DNA of 64,000 nt, taken from contig NZ_LZJR01000068.1 of NCBI RefSeq assembly GCF_001667925.1, positions 1 through 64,000 on the forward strand, read 5' to 3'. The DNA comes from Mycobacterium sp. E2479 (lineage in GTDB: Bacteria > Actinomycetota > Actinomycetes > Mycobacteriales > Mycobacteriaceae). Positions within the stretch are counted from its first letter, which is position 1; each line of letters begins with the position of its first letter. Both the position numbers and the translations under genes were made by a program. Of this stretch, positions 24,183 to 31,708 are shown piece after piece. The notes beneath the pieces were generated by a model that searched no databases, had not been told where the DNA came from, and was given only the letters and a program-made list of their open reading frames with translations.

Positions 24183-24728
24183 ATGAGCCAGCCGGCCCGG
24201 GCGACGACGATCGCCGACACCGACACCTCGACCCGTCAGCGCATTCTGGCGGCCACCGCCGAGGTGCTCGGCCGAAACGGCAAGACCAAGCTCAGCCTGT
24301 CCGACGTCGCCACCCAGGCGGGCGTCTCCCGCCCGACGCTATACCGCTGGTTCGCGTCCAAAGAGGAGTTGCTGTCGGCGTTTTCGAGCTACGAGCGCCA
24401 GATCTTCGAAAGCGGTCTGGTGAAGGCCACCGCGGGCCTCAAGGGCGTGGACAAGCTGGACGCCGTGCTGCGGTTCATCGTCGAATATCAGCATTCGTAC
24501 TCCGGTGTGCGCATGGTGGACGTCGAGCCCGAGCACACCATCGCCCAGTTCTCCTGGGTCATCCCGCAGATGCGCGAGGGTCTGCAGCGCCACCTGCCCG
24601 GGCCCAACGCGGCGGTGAAGGCGGCGACGGTGATCCGGATTGCGATATCGCACTACATCGTGCGAAGCGACGACGCCGACCAATTTTTGGCACAGCTGCG
24701 GCACGCGGTGGGGATTAAGGGCAGCTAG
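24183..24728 (+). CDS. TetR-family regulator of the accessory block
   Basis: 181-residue TetR repressor. N-terminal helix-turn-helix (about residues 17-62): RQRILAATAEVLGRNGKTKLSLSDVATQAGVSRPTLYRWFASKEELL. The C-terminal ligand domain has MVDVEPEHTIAQFSWVIPQM and no recognisable subfamily. It is the only regulator in 8962-24728 and has a degenerate copy of the 27-bp motif at its own start; I infer that it controls the four motif-bearing promoters, ligand probably an acyl-CoA intermediate. Overlaps the convergent FAD-oxidase gene by 4 bp. Confidence 0.88.
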   Translation: MSQPARATTIADTDTSTRQRILAATAEVLGRNGKTKLSLSDVATQAGVSRPTLYRWFASKEELLSAFSSYERQIFESGLVKATAGLKGVDKLDAVLRFIVEYQHSYSGVRMVDVEPEHTIAQFSWVIPQMREGLQRHLPGPNAAVKAATVIRIAISHYIVRSDDADQFLAQLRHAVGIKGS

Positions 24729-26065
24729 TCGAACAACACCGCGGCGTTGAGGAATCCAGTTGGATCCAGCGCGGCTTTGACCGTGCGCATCGCCGCGATG
24801 TCGGCGGCCTCGCGGGACATACCGAGGTAGGGCCGTTTGCGGCTGCCGACGCCGTGTTCGGAGCTGACGTTGCCCCCGGATCGCGCGATGAGGTCCATCA
24901 TCGGCTCATACAGGGCCCGTTCCCGGTCGGCCGGGCAGCGCAGCACGTTGAGGTGCAGGTTGCCCTCGCCGATGTGGCCGAACAGCACCGGCAGCGCGTC
25001 GGGGGCATGCGTGTCGATCAAATCGATTGCGCGTCTTTCGAATTCGCCGATCGTCGCCAGTGGCAGCGAGACATCGAACTTCAGCGGGGGCCCGTACACA
25101 CCGAGCACCTCGGCCAGCGATTCGCGGATCTGCCACAACCGTTGCTGCGCAGCGACATCCACGCCGACCGCGGGATCGGCACACGTCGGCACCTCGTCGA
25201 GCAGGTCGGCGAGCCGCTCGGTCTGGTCGTGATCGGCGGCCAGTTCCACCAGCAGCAGATAGTCGCCGGGGACCGGGGCGCCGACTCCGCGGTGCTCGGT
25301 GGTCAGCGCGGCGGCGCGGCCGTCGATCAGCTCCAGCGCCGCGATGCCGTCCACATCGCGGAAGGTGCGCCCGGCGGTTACCAGCGCCTCGAGGTCGGCG
25401 AAGCCGCAGATCGCCGTCACCCGGTGTGACGGCGTGGCGTGCAGCCGCAGGTCCAGCTCGGTGATGACGCCAAGCGTGCCCTCGGCGCCGACGAACAGCG
25501 CCGGCAGGTCGTAGCCGGTGTTGTCCCGGCGCACCCGGCTGTGTCGGCGCAACAACGTGCCGTCCGGCAGGGCCACCTGGACGCCGACCACCTGCTCACC
25601 CATGTTGCCGTAGCGGACCGTGCGCAGGCCGCCGGCGTTCGTCGACGCCATGCCGCCGACGGTCGCAGTGTCGCGGGCCGCCAGATCCACGCCGAACACC
25701 AGACCGGCCGTGCCCGCGGCCCGTTGCACCGCGGCCAGGGTGGCTCCGGCGCCGGCCTCGATGCGGCGTTCGACGGTGTCGACGTCGCCGACGGCGTTCA
25801 GCCGCTCGGTGGACAGCAACACGTCGTCGTGTTCGGGGACGGTGCCTGCCACCAGCGAGGTCCGGCCGCCCTGCACCGTAACGTGCGCACCGGCGTCCCG
25901 GCACTCGCGCAGCACCTCGGCGACCTGCTCGGCGGTGCCCGGCCGCACCAGGGCGCTCGCCTTCCCGCGGTAGCGGCCGGTGTGGTCGACGCTGCACGCC
26001 GCCAGCACATCGGGGTCGGTGACGACGTGATTCGATCCGACCAGGCTCGCCAGGCTGCGCAGCAT
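24725..26065 (-). CDS. FAD-linked oxidase, GlcD/D-lactate dehydrogenase type (Rv0161 orthologue)
   Basis: 446-residue VAO-family flavoprotein. FAD-binding domain with VTVQGGRTSLVAG, FGVDLAARDTATVGGMASTNAGG, YDLPALFVGAEGTLGVITELDLRL; C-terminal FAD-oxidase domain with LPVLFGHIGEGNLHLN and the NVSSEHGVGSRK loop. Oxidises a 2-hydroxy acid; substrate unknown. In Mtb the corresponding gene directly follows adhE1; here 15.8 kb lie between. Length matches the remembered 449. Confidence 0.87.
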   Translation of the reverse strand: MLRSLASLVGSNHVVTDPDVLAACSVDHTGRYRGKASALVRPGTAEQVAEVLRECRDAGAHVTVQGGRTSLVAGTVPEHDDVLLSTERLNAVGDVDTVERRIEAGAGATLAAVQRAAGTAGLVFGVDLAARDTATVGGMASTNAGGLRTVRYGNMGEQVVGVQVALPDGTLLRRHSRVRRDNTGYDLPALFVGAEGTLGVITELDLRLHATPSHRVTAICGFADLEALVTAGRTFRDVDGIAALELIDGRAAALTTEHRGVGAPVPGDYLLLVELAADHDQTERLADLLDEVPTCADPAVGVDVAAQQRLWQIRESLAEVLGVYGPPLKFDVSLPLATIGEFERRAIDLIDTHAPDALPVLFGHIGEGNLHLNVLRCPADRERALYEPMMDLIARSGGNVSSEHGVGSRKRPYLGMSREAADIAAMRTVKAALDPTGFLNAAVLFD

Positions 26066-26123
26066 GATCGCGGTTATAGCACCGCCGGCGCGCGTCGCTC
26101 ACACCGGCCGCGTGTGTGCGGCT

Positions 26124-26738
26124 TCAGTCCGACGGCGGTGACACTGCACGAAAACACCCTTCGAAATGACCGTTTTCGATTCCCACGGTCTGCATGAACG
26201 AGTGGGCGACGACGGGGCCGGCATGCCGAAATCCCGTCTCCCGCAATGCTTTCGCAAGCTGATACGACTCCGGGCTGGTCATCCGGCCGTCGGCCCAGCT
26301 GCGCAGTCGATGGTGTTGTCGCGGTTGATGTTTCCACGCCAATTGCGCGAGCGATTGTGCGGAAAGCAGGCGGGCATTGTGCAGCGTGGCCTCAATCTTT
26401 CGCCGGTTGCGAATGATGGAGGCATCGGCCATCAGTCGCTCGACATCGTCGTCAGTCATCGCCGCCACCGCCGCCGGGTCGAACCCGTGAAACGCGGCGC
26501 GCAAGTTCTCCCGCTTGTCGAACACGGTTGCCCACGACAGGCCGTTCTCGAAGTAGGTCAGCACCAGCGCCTCGAACAGCGTGACCTCGTCGTGAGTGGG
26601 TCTACCCCATTCGACGTCGTGATAGACGGTCAGATCGCGGCCCGTCTCGGTGGCCCAGCGGCAGCGCACGACGCCGTCGGGACCGGACAGCACGGTCGGC
26701 AGGTGTGGTGGCATATCGACACCCGCCATGGCCTTCAC
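26124..26738 (-). CDS. tag: DNA-3-methyladenine glycosylase I (Tag)
   Basis: 204-residue HhH-superfamily glycosylase removing 3-methyladenine from DNA. The zinc-snap residues of Tag are visible: Cys in VVRCRWA, His in VYHDVEWG, and the C-terminal His/Cys pair in NGHFEGCF. Core motif LSWATVFDKRENLRAAFHGFDP and the family's helix DDDVERLMADASIIRNRRKIEA are clear. GTG at 26738 chosen for a GAAGGG element at usual spacing; ATG at 26729 is an alternative. A large inverted repeat lies upstream. Confidence 0.88.
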   Translation of the reverse strand: MKAMAGVDMPPHLPTVLSGPDGVVRCRWATETGRDLTVYHDVEWGRPTHDEVTLFEALVLTYFENGLSWATVFDKRENLRAAFHGFDPAAVAAMTDDDVERLMADASIIRNRRKIEATLHNARLLSAQSLAQLAWKHQPRQHHRLRSWADGRMTSPESYQLAKALRETGFRHAGPVVAHSFMQTVGIENGHFEGCFRAVSPPSD

Positions 26739-26811
26739 CGCGCTTAATCCCTTCGACCGGTCCCCGTTAAGGTTTATCTTCCACATGCCGCAGACCGCGC
26801 ATATGCGTAAA

Positions 26812-26891
26812 TGCCCGCCTCTGAGCGACAACCGGTCACGCGCGGGAGCGACCGGGAGCCGGCACCGCCGGTTGTCGCTCAAAGGCGGGCA
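26812..26891. repeat. Long imperfect inverted repeat (24-bp arms) upstream of tag
   Basis: Left arm 26812-26835 and right arm 26868-26891 are reverse complements with one mismatch; the loop is 32 nt. Core of the left arm is TGAGCGACAACCGG. It lies 52 bp after the SDR stop and 74 bp before the tag start, both minus strand. It could act as a factor-independent terminator or mRNA-stabilising hairpin, though no U-run follows, or be a small mobile palindromic unit. No ORF. Confidence 0.85.
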
Positions 26892-26942
26892 ACAGCAACA
26901 TTGCCTCCCGTGAGGAAAACAGCCTGCCTACAGCGCGGCGCG

Positions 26943-27683
26943 CTAGAACTCCTTGTGATTCACGTCGGTGACCAGCCCGCCGTCCATCACGTACTCGCTG
27001 CCGGTGGAGTAGGACGACTCGTCGCTGGCCAGGAAGAGCACAAACGTCGCGACTTCCCGGACCTCGCCCGGGCGCCCGAGCGGAATCGTCACCATGTCCT
27101 CGGGCAAATGGGCGGTCATCGGGGTGCGGATGAACCCCGGGTGCACCGAGTTCACCCGAATGTTGTGCGGCGCCAACTCCAAAGCCGCCGACTTCGCCAG
27201 CCCGCGCACACCCCACTTCGACGCGACGTAGGGGTGCACCATGGGTGCGCCGCGCAGGCCCTCGATGGACGACACGTTGATGATCGAGCCGCCACCGGCC
27301 GCGATCATCGGCTCGACCGCTGCCCGCATACCCAAAAACGTCCCGGTCAGGTTGACGTCAATCACCCTCTGCCACTTGGCCAGATCGAAGCTTTTCAGCG
27401 GCCCGAGCGCGACGGTTCCGGCATTGTTGACCAGCACGTTGAGCTTGCCGAATTCGCCGATCGCTGTGGCGACCGCGGCGTCCCACTGGTCCGGCTGGGT
27501 GACATCGAGGTGCACGTAGCGCGCGGAGTCACCGATCTCGTCGGCGAGCGCCTTGCCCTGGTCGTCGAGGATGTCGCCGATAACAACCTTGGCGCCTTCC
27601 TCGACCAGCAGGCGAGCGTCTTCGGCACCCATCCCGCCGGCGCCACCGCTGATCAGCGCTACCTTGCCGTCTACCCGACCCAC
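26943..27683 (-). CDS. Short-chain dehydrogenase, FabG3/20-beta-hydroxysteroid-dehydrogenase-like
   Basis: 246-residue classical SDR. SGGAGGMG cofactor motif, LDVTQPDQW, NNAG, catalytic SSIEGLRG, Tyr-x3-Lys as YVASK, PMTAHLPEDM, and the end SSYSTGSEYVMDGG. The sequence strongly resembles remembered Mtb FabG3 (Rv2002), a steroid-active SDR, so a hydroxy/keto-steroid or long-chain substrate is plausible. Followed upstream by the DapB-like gene at 16 bp, probably one operon. Confidence 0.87.
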   Translation of the reverse strand: MGRVDGKVALISGGAGGMGAEDARLLVEEGAKVVIGDILDDQGKALADEIGDSARYVHLDVTQPDQWDAAVATAIGEFGKLNVLVNNAGTVALGPLKSFDLAKWQRVIDVNLTGTFLGMRAAVEPMIAAGGGSIINVSSIEGLRGAPMVHPYVASKWGVRGLAKSAALELAPHNIRVNSVHPGFIRTPMTAHLPEDMVTIPLGRPGEVREVATFVLFLASDESSYSTGSEYVMDGGLVTDVNHKEF

Positions 27684-27699
27684 GCGGGTCTCCTTTCGT

Positions 27700-28800
27700 T
27701 TAGGTGGTAACCAAAGTGCTTGGTGCGTAAAGGCCTTTGCCCGTTACCAGCGGCAAATCGAGTGTGGTGCGAATGCCGGGCGGCGCCGCGATCACGGCGG
27801 GGATGGCGTTGACGACGCGGCCCGCGGCGCCCGCGATGGCCGCGTGGTTGTGGTCGCCCTTGCGGCTGCTGGGAATGATGTCGACCGCATACGAGGGCTC
27901 GCCGGTGATCTCGACGCGGTAGGAGCCGTCGCCCGCGGCGGGCTGGGGCAGGTCGGGACGCAGGTCCGGTCGCAGCCTGGTGACGTGCTCGATGACGATG
28001 GCGGGGTGACCCTTGACCATGCCGCGAATCTCGAACTGCAGCACCGCCACGGTGCCCTTGGCCACGTGACCGACCGCGATGTCGAAGTCCTCGGGTGCCG
28101 GCTCGCGCTGGTAAGACTCGGTGATCTCGTCGACCTCGATGCCGAGGCCGGCCGCCAACTGGCGGATCGCGGTGCCCCACGCGATGCTGAGGATGCCCGG
28201 CTGAAGCAGCATCGGAATCTCGTCCATGGGGCGAGCGAAGCCCATGTAGTCCATGACCTCGGTTCCGTTGTACGACGCGTAGTCGTGAATCTCCATGCAG
28301 CGCACCTGCTCGATGCGCTGACAGGTCCCCGCGAGCGCCAACGGAATCAGGTCATTGGCGAATCCCGGATCTACACCGCTGATGAAGATGCTCGAATTGC
28401 CTTGCTTGGCAGCGTCTTTTACGCGGGCGATGTACTTGTCGGGCATGACACCCCACGGGTATTGCAGCAGCCCGGGCGACGACCCGACGACGTTGATGCC
28501 CGCTGCCAGGATGCGCATGACGTCGGCCATCGCCTCGGGCAGTCGGGTGTCGCCCATCGCGCAGTAGACGACACAGTCGGGTTTGGCCGCGATGATCGCG
28601 TCCAGGTCATCGACGGCCGCAACGCCCGTGACCACGCCGGCGTCCAGACCGACGCCACACAACTCGCCGGCGTCCTTACCGACCTTGGCGGGCGTCGAGA
28701 CGCACACGCCGACCAGTTCGAACTGCGGGTTGGTGATGAGTTCGGCGAGGGCCAGCCCTCCGACATTTCCGGTGCCGACGTGCGCGACGCGGATCGCCAT
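27700..28800 (-). CDS. DapB-like NAD(P)-dependent amine dehydrogenase-family protein
   Basis: 366 residues, dihydrodipicolinate-reductase N-terminal fold: VAHVGTGNVGGLALAELI (Rossmann), VVYCAMGD, GINVVGSSPGLLQYPW, then an ISGVDPGFANDLIP catalytic-like region. Many mycobacterial paralogues exist and none has a settled role; true DapB is about 245 residues. ATG at 28800 has a GGAG element. Coupled with the FabG3-like SDR; a paired oxidation/reduction of a sterol or lipid ketone is possible but speculative. Confidence 0.78.
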   Translation of the reverse strand: MAIRVAHVGTGNVGGLALAELITNPQFELVGVCVSTPAKVGKDAGELCGVGLDAGVVTGVAAVDDLDAIIAAKPDCVVYCAMGDTRLPEAMADVMRILAAGINVVGSSPGLLQYPWGVMPDKYIARVKDAAKQGNSSIFISGVDPGFANDLIPLALAGTCQRIEQVRCMEIHDYASYNGTEVMDYMGFARPMDEIPMLLQPGILSIAWGTAIRQLAAGLGIEVDEITESYQREPAPEDFDIAVGHVAKGTVAVLQFEIRGMVKGHPAIVIEHVTRLRPDLRPDLPQPAAGDGSYRVEITGEPSYAVDIIPSSRKGDHNHAAIAGAAGRVVNAIPAVIAAPPGIRTTLDLPLVTGKGLYAPSTLVTT

Positions 28801-28961
28801 GAGAGTCTCCGTCCGTTGAGCGCTCAAACTTTTCTAGACACTAGTCCACTAATTTAGAAGCGCACCGGGCGGAGCGTGGTCCGGTCGCCAACGAGATTGC
28901 CGTGAGGGCTGTTCCGGCCGCAGCTTTCACTGCCGTGGCGGGAATCTCGGCGGGAAGCGCG

Positions 28962-29597
28962 CTAAGGCCCCAGCGGAGACGTCGTGCGGATGCCTTCGTC
29001 GCGGATCAACCCGCGCAGCAGCGCGGTGCTGAACTCGGCGGCGATCTCCTTGGCCGAGCGCCGGCCGCTGGGACGCAGCCAGCGGTAGCTGCCCAGCGTC
29101 ATGCCGATGTAGCCCAGCGCCAGCACGTGCGAGTCGCAGGGGTAGAACTCGCCGCTGGCGATCCCGCGGTCGATCAGGCCGTGCACGTGGTGGTAGACCT
29201 GAGCTTCCTTCTCGCGGACCTCGGCTACCTGCTCACTGGTGAACCATTCGGTGATGTACGGCTGCTCCTGGAAATACACGGCCGCCCGCTCCGGATCGCT
29301 GGCGATGCCGGTGAGCAGGCGAACCGTGTACTGGTAGAGGGCCTCGCGCGCCGTCCAGGACGGGTCGTCGTGCACGGCGGCCAGCGTGCCCTCGGCGGCC
29401 TGGCGGTAGATGTCGAACAGGATCAGCGACTTGCTGGCGTAGTAGTGGTAGACGGTCGCCTTGTTCAGGCCGATCACGTCGGCCACGTCGTCCATCCGGG
29501 TGCCGTGATAGCCGCGGGCCGCAAACAGCTTGGTGGCTACCGCCAGCAGCTCTTGGCGCCGGGTTTGCCCATTCGGGGTGGTGCTGTCGGTGGGCAT
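28962..29597 (-). CDS. TetR-family regulator (Rv0158 orthologue)
   Basis: 211-residue TetR. HTH region RRQELLAVATKLFAARGYHGTRMDDVADVIGLNKATVYHYYASKSLI (about residues 13-60); the C-terminal half with TVRLLTGIASDPERAAVYFQEQPYITEWF resembles KstR2/Rv0158-type ligand domains. It could regulate the upstream DapB/SDR operon or the pnt genes; candidate palindrome at 29661-29676. Position between the Rv0161 and pntB orthologues matches Mtb. Confidence 0.85.
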   Translation of the reverse strand: MPTDSTTPNGQTRRQELLAVATKLFAARGYHGTRMDDVADVIGLNKATVYHYYASKSLILFDIYRQAAEGTLAAVHDDPSWTAREALYQYTVRLLTGIASDPERAAVYFQEQPYITEWFTSEQVAEVREKEAQVYHHVHGLIDRGIASGEFYPCDSHVLALGYIGMTLGSYRWLRPSGRRSAKEIAAEFSTALLRGLIRDEGIRTTSPLGP

Positions 29598-29660
29598 CTG
29601 TTCTCACTATCGTCGTATGGCCTGGCCAGGGGCCAGTCCGGCCCAGAATAGCTATCAATC

Positions 29661-29676
29661 AACTGGTTGGACAGTT
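29661..29676. promoter_or_regulatory. AACTG-N6-CAGTT inverted repeat
   Basis: Perfect 5-bp inverted repeat with 6-bp spacer in the region between the TetR start (29597) and the small gene at 29757. TetR-type operators often have this size. Possible autoregulatory site; short arms make chance occurrence realistic. Confidence 0.35.
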
Positions 29677-29756
29677 TATGCAAAACGCCGGGTGTCACGT
29701 GCACGCGTATGCGACTAGACTCCTCATCGAACGCGATGAGTCGAGAGGTGGGGCCG

Positions 29757-29882
29757 ATGGATCCGAGTCCGGATTACGACGGAAGCGACGAGATCGAGTT
29801 CTTCATGCGGTACCTGACCTGGGGCCTGCGTGGGGTCACCGACGGAAACGGATACCCGCCCCCGGCGTACCCGCCTGTCTAA
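29757..29882 (+). CDS. 41-residue acidic/proline-rich small protein
   Basis: Short frame beginning MDPSPDYDGSDEIEFF and ending GNGYPPPAYPPV, with a GAGAGG Shine-Dalgarno element upstream. An in-frame ATG at 29736 would add seven residues. Acidic N-half, a FFMRYLTWGL hydrophobic core and a Pro-rich tail. I recall a similarly small gene (Rv0157A) annotated between pntB and the TetR gene in Mtb, which supports it as real; function unknown. Confidence 0.6.
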   Translation: MDPSPDYDGSDEIEFFMRYLTWGLRGVTDGNGYPPPAYPPV

Positions 29883-29897
29883 CCCCATCTTTGTCGT

Positions 29898-29935
29898 GGT
29901 GACCCGCCGCGCCCAGCTTCGCTGCGCTTGCGATC
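29898..29935 (-). repeat. Dispersed copy of the 54-bp repeat family
   Basis: On the minus strand it reads GATCGCAAGCGCAGCGAAG and then a GGGCG...GCGGGTCACC tail, a close variant of the 54-bp unit at 6698-6805. Located between the small gene stop and the convergent pntB stop. Together the two sites define an interspersed intergenic element. Confidence 0.7.
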
Positions 29936-29945
29936 ATCACGTTGC

Positions 29946-31373
29946 TTATAGCGCCTTGAGTTCCTCGGCGACCTCGGTCACCGATTTCTTCGCGTCGCCG
30001 AACAGCATGCTGGTTCCCTCGCCGTAGAACAGCGGGTTGTCGATGCCCGCGAAGCCGGAATTCATCGACCGTTTGAGCACAATCACCGACTTGGCCTTGT
30101 CGACGTTGAGGATCGGCATGCCGTAGATCGGGCTGGACGCGTCGTTGCGGGCTGCCGGGTTGGTGACGTCGTTGGCGCCGATGACGATCGCGACGTCGGT
30201 GCGGGCGAATTCGTCATTGATGTCGTCCATGTCCTTCATGGCGTCGTAGTCAACCTCGGCCTCGGCCAGCAAGACGTTCATGTGCCCGGGCATCCGGCCC
30301 GCCACCGGGTGGATGGCGTACTTGACCTCCACGCCCTTGTCCTCCAGCAGGGCCGCCATGTCCTTGACGGCGTGCTGGGCCTGCGCGACGGCCAGCCCGT
30401 AGCCGGGCACCACGATCACCTGGTTGGCGTAGGCCATCTGGATCGCGGCGTCGGCGGCCGACGTGGCCTTGACGGTCTTGTCGCCACCTTGACCATCGGG
30501 GCCGCCGCTGACGACCACTCCGCCGAAGCCGCCCGCGACGATCGCCGGGATCGAGCGGTTCATGGCCTTGGCCATCAGGTTGGTCAAGATCGAACCCGAC
30601 GCGCCGACGATCATGCCGGCCACGATCATCGCCGTGTTGTTCAGCGCCAGGCCCGCGGCCGCGGCCGACAGGCCCGTCATCGCGTTCAGCAGCGAAATGA
30701 CCACCGGCATGTCGGCGCCACCGATCGGCAGCACCACCATCAGACCCAGCACGCCCGCGGCGGCCAGCAGGCCGACCATCCACCACAGTGCTGCCCCGGC
30801 ACCGCCTGGGTGGGCGTGCAGCCCGATCACCACCGCGGCGATTACGGCCGCGGCCAGCAGCAGCAGGTTGATCGGCTGCTGCGCCTTACCGAAGCCGATC
30901 GGCGACCCGGAGATGATCTCCTGCAGCTTGCCGAACGCGATGATCGATCCCCAGAACGAGATCGAGCCGATGATCGCGGCGAACAACGAGGCCACCACGA
31001 TGTGCACGGTCGGTGACTCGCCGTGCCGGAATGCCGAAAAGCCGCTGGTTTCAATGAATTCCGACAGCGCGATCAATGCGACCGTGCCACCGCCGACGCC
31101 GTTGAAGAACGCCACCAGCTGCGGCATGGCCGTCATCTTGGTGTAGCGAGCCGGCGGGACGCCGAGCACGACGCCGACCACCAGGCCGGCGATGATCAGC
31201 ACCCACTGGTCGGTGTGGCGGATCTTGATCAGGGTCGCCGTCACGGCCAGCGCCATACCCACCGCGGCGATCAGGTTGCCCCGCACCGCCGTTTTGGGCC
31301 CGGTCAGGCCCATCAGGCCGTAGATGAAAAGCGCAAAGGAAATGATGTAGAGGCCGATCACCAAGTAGTTCAT
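29946..31373 (-). CDS. pntB: NAD(P) transhydrogenase subunit beta PntB
   Basis: 475-residue proton-translocating transhydrogenase beta subunit. About eight to nine membrane helices (residues 5-265) are followed by the NADP-binding domain III with VIVVPGYGLAVAQAQHAVKDM, HPVAGRMPGHMNVLLAEAEV, VIGANDVTNPAA and the GFAGIDNPLF end. Balances NADH/NADPH using proton motive force. ATG overlaps the pntAb stop (ATGA). Third gene of the pnt operon. Confidence 0.96.
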   Translation of the reverse strand: MNYLVIGLYIISFALFIYGLMGLTGPKTAVRGNLIAAVGMALAVTATLIKIRHTDQWVLIIAGLVVGVVLGVPPARYTKMTAMPQLVAFFNGVGGGTVALIALSEFIETSGFSAFRHGESPTVHIVVASLFAAIIGSISFWGSIIAFGKLQEIISGSPIGFGKAQQPINLLLLAAAVIAAVVIGLHAHPGGAGAALWWMVGLLAAAGVLGLMVVLPIGGADMPVVISLLNAMTGLSAAAAGLALNNTAMIVAGMIVGASGSILTNLMAKAMNRSIPAIVAGGFGGVVVSGGPDGQGGDKTVKATSAADAAIQMAYANQVIVVPGYGLAVAQAQHAVKDMAALLEDKGVEVKYAIHPVAGRMPGHMNVLLAEAEVDYDAMKDMDDINDEFARTDVAIVIGANDVTNPAARNDASSPIYGMPILNVDKAKSVIVLKRSMNSGFAGIDNPLFYGEGTSMLFGDAKKSVTEVAEELKAL

Positions 31374-31699
31374 TTGGCCGCCGGCTCCTCGCTCGATGCG
31401 GGCAGGGGTTTCTTCTTGCCCTTGAACATGCCCAGCATCCGGTCGGTCACGATGAACCCGCCGATGACGTTCAGCGTGCCGAACACCACGGCGACGAACA
31501 GGATGATCTGCACCGCAAGCGACGGGTGCTCGACGGAGCCGAACACCACCAGGGCGCCCAGCACCACGATGCCGTGGATCGCGTTGGTGCCCGACATCAG
31601 CGGCGTGTGCAAGGTGTTGGGCACCTTGGAGATGACCGCGAACCCGACGAATCCGGACAGCACCAGGATCGCCAGGTTGGCCAATAGCTCGTCGTACAT
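31370..31699 (-). CDS. pntAb: NAD(P) transhydrogenase subunit alpha part 2 PntAb
   Basis: 109-residue membrane subunit with three hydrophobic helices (LANLAILVLSGFVGFAVISKVP, AIHGIVVLGALVVFG, IILFVAVVFGTLNVIGGFIVTDRML), the split alpha-subunit form used in mycobacteria. The C-terminus is basic (FKGKKKPLP). Between pntAa and pntB with minimal spacing. Confidence 0.94.
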   Translation of the reverse strand: MYDELLANLAILVLSGFVGFAVISKVPNTLHTPLMSGTNAIHGIVVLGALVVFGSVEHPSLAVQIILFVAVVFGTLNVIGGFIVTDRMLGMFKGKKKPLPASSEEPAAK

Positions 31700-31708
31700 G
31701 TAGTCCTC

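Noticed and set aside
26139-26165. Extra copy of TGACACT near the end of tag
   Set aside because: The second half-site does not match at the required spacing and it lies inside a gene; likewise the TGACACTG at about 57704.
28817-28860. Possible fifth copy of the 27-bp motif upstream of the DapB-like gene (AGACACTA ... TTTAGAAGCG)
   Set aside because: Only about 6/8 and 5/10 matches; equally explained by an AT-rich promoter for that gene.
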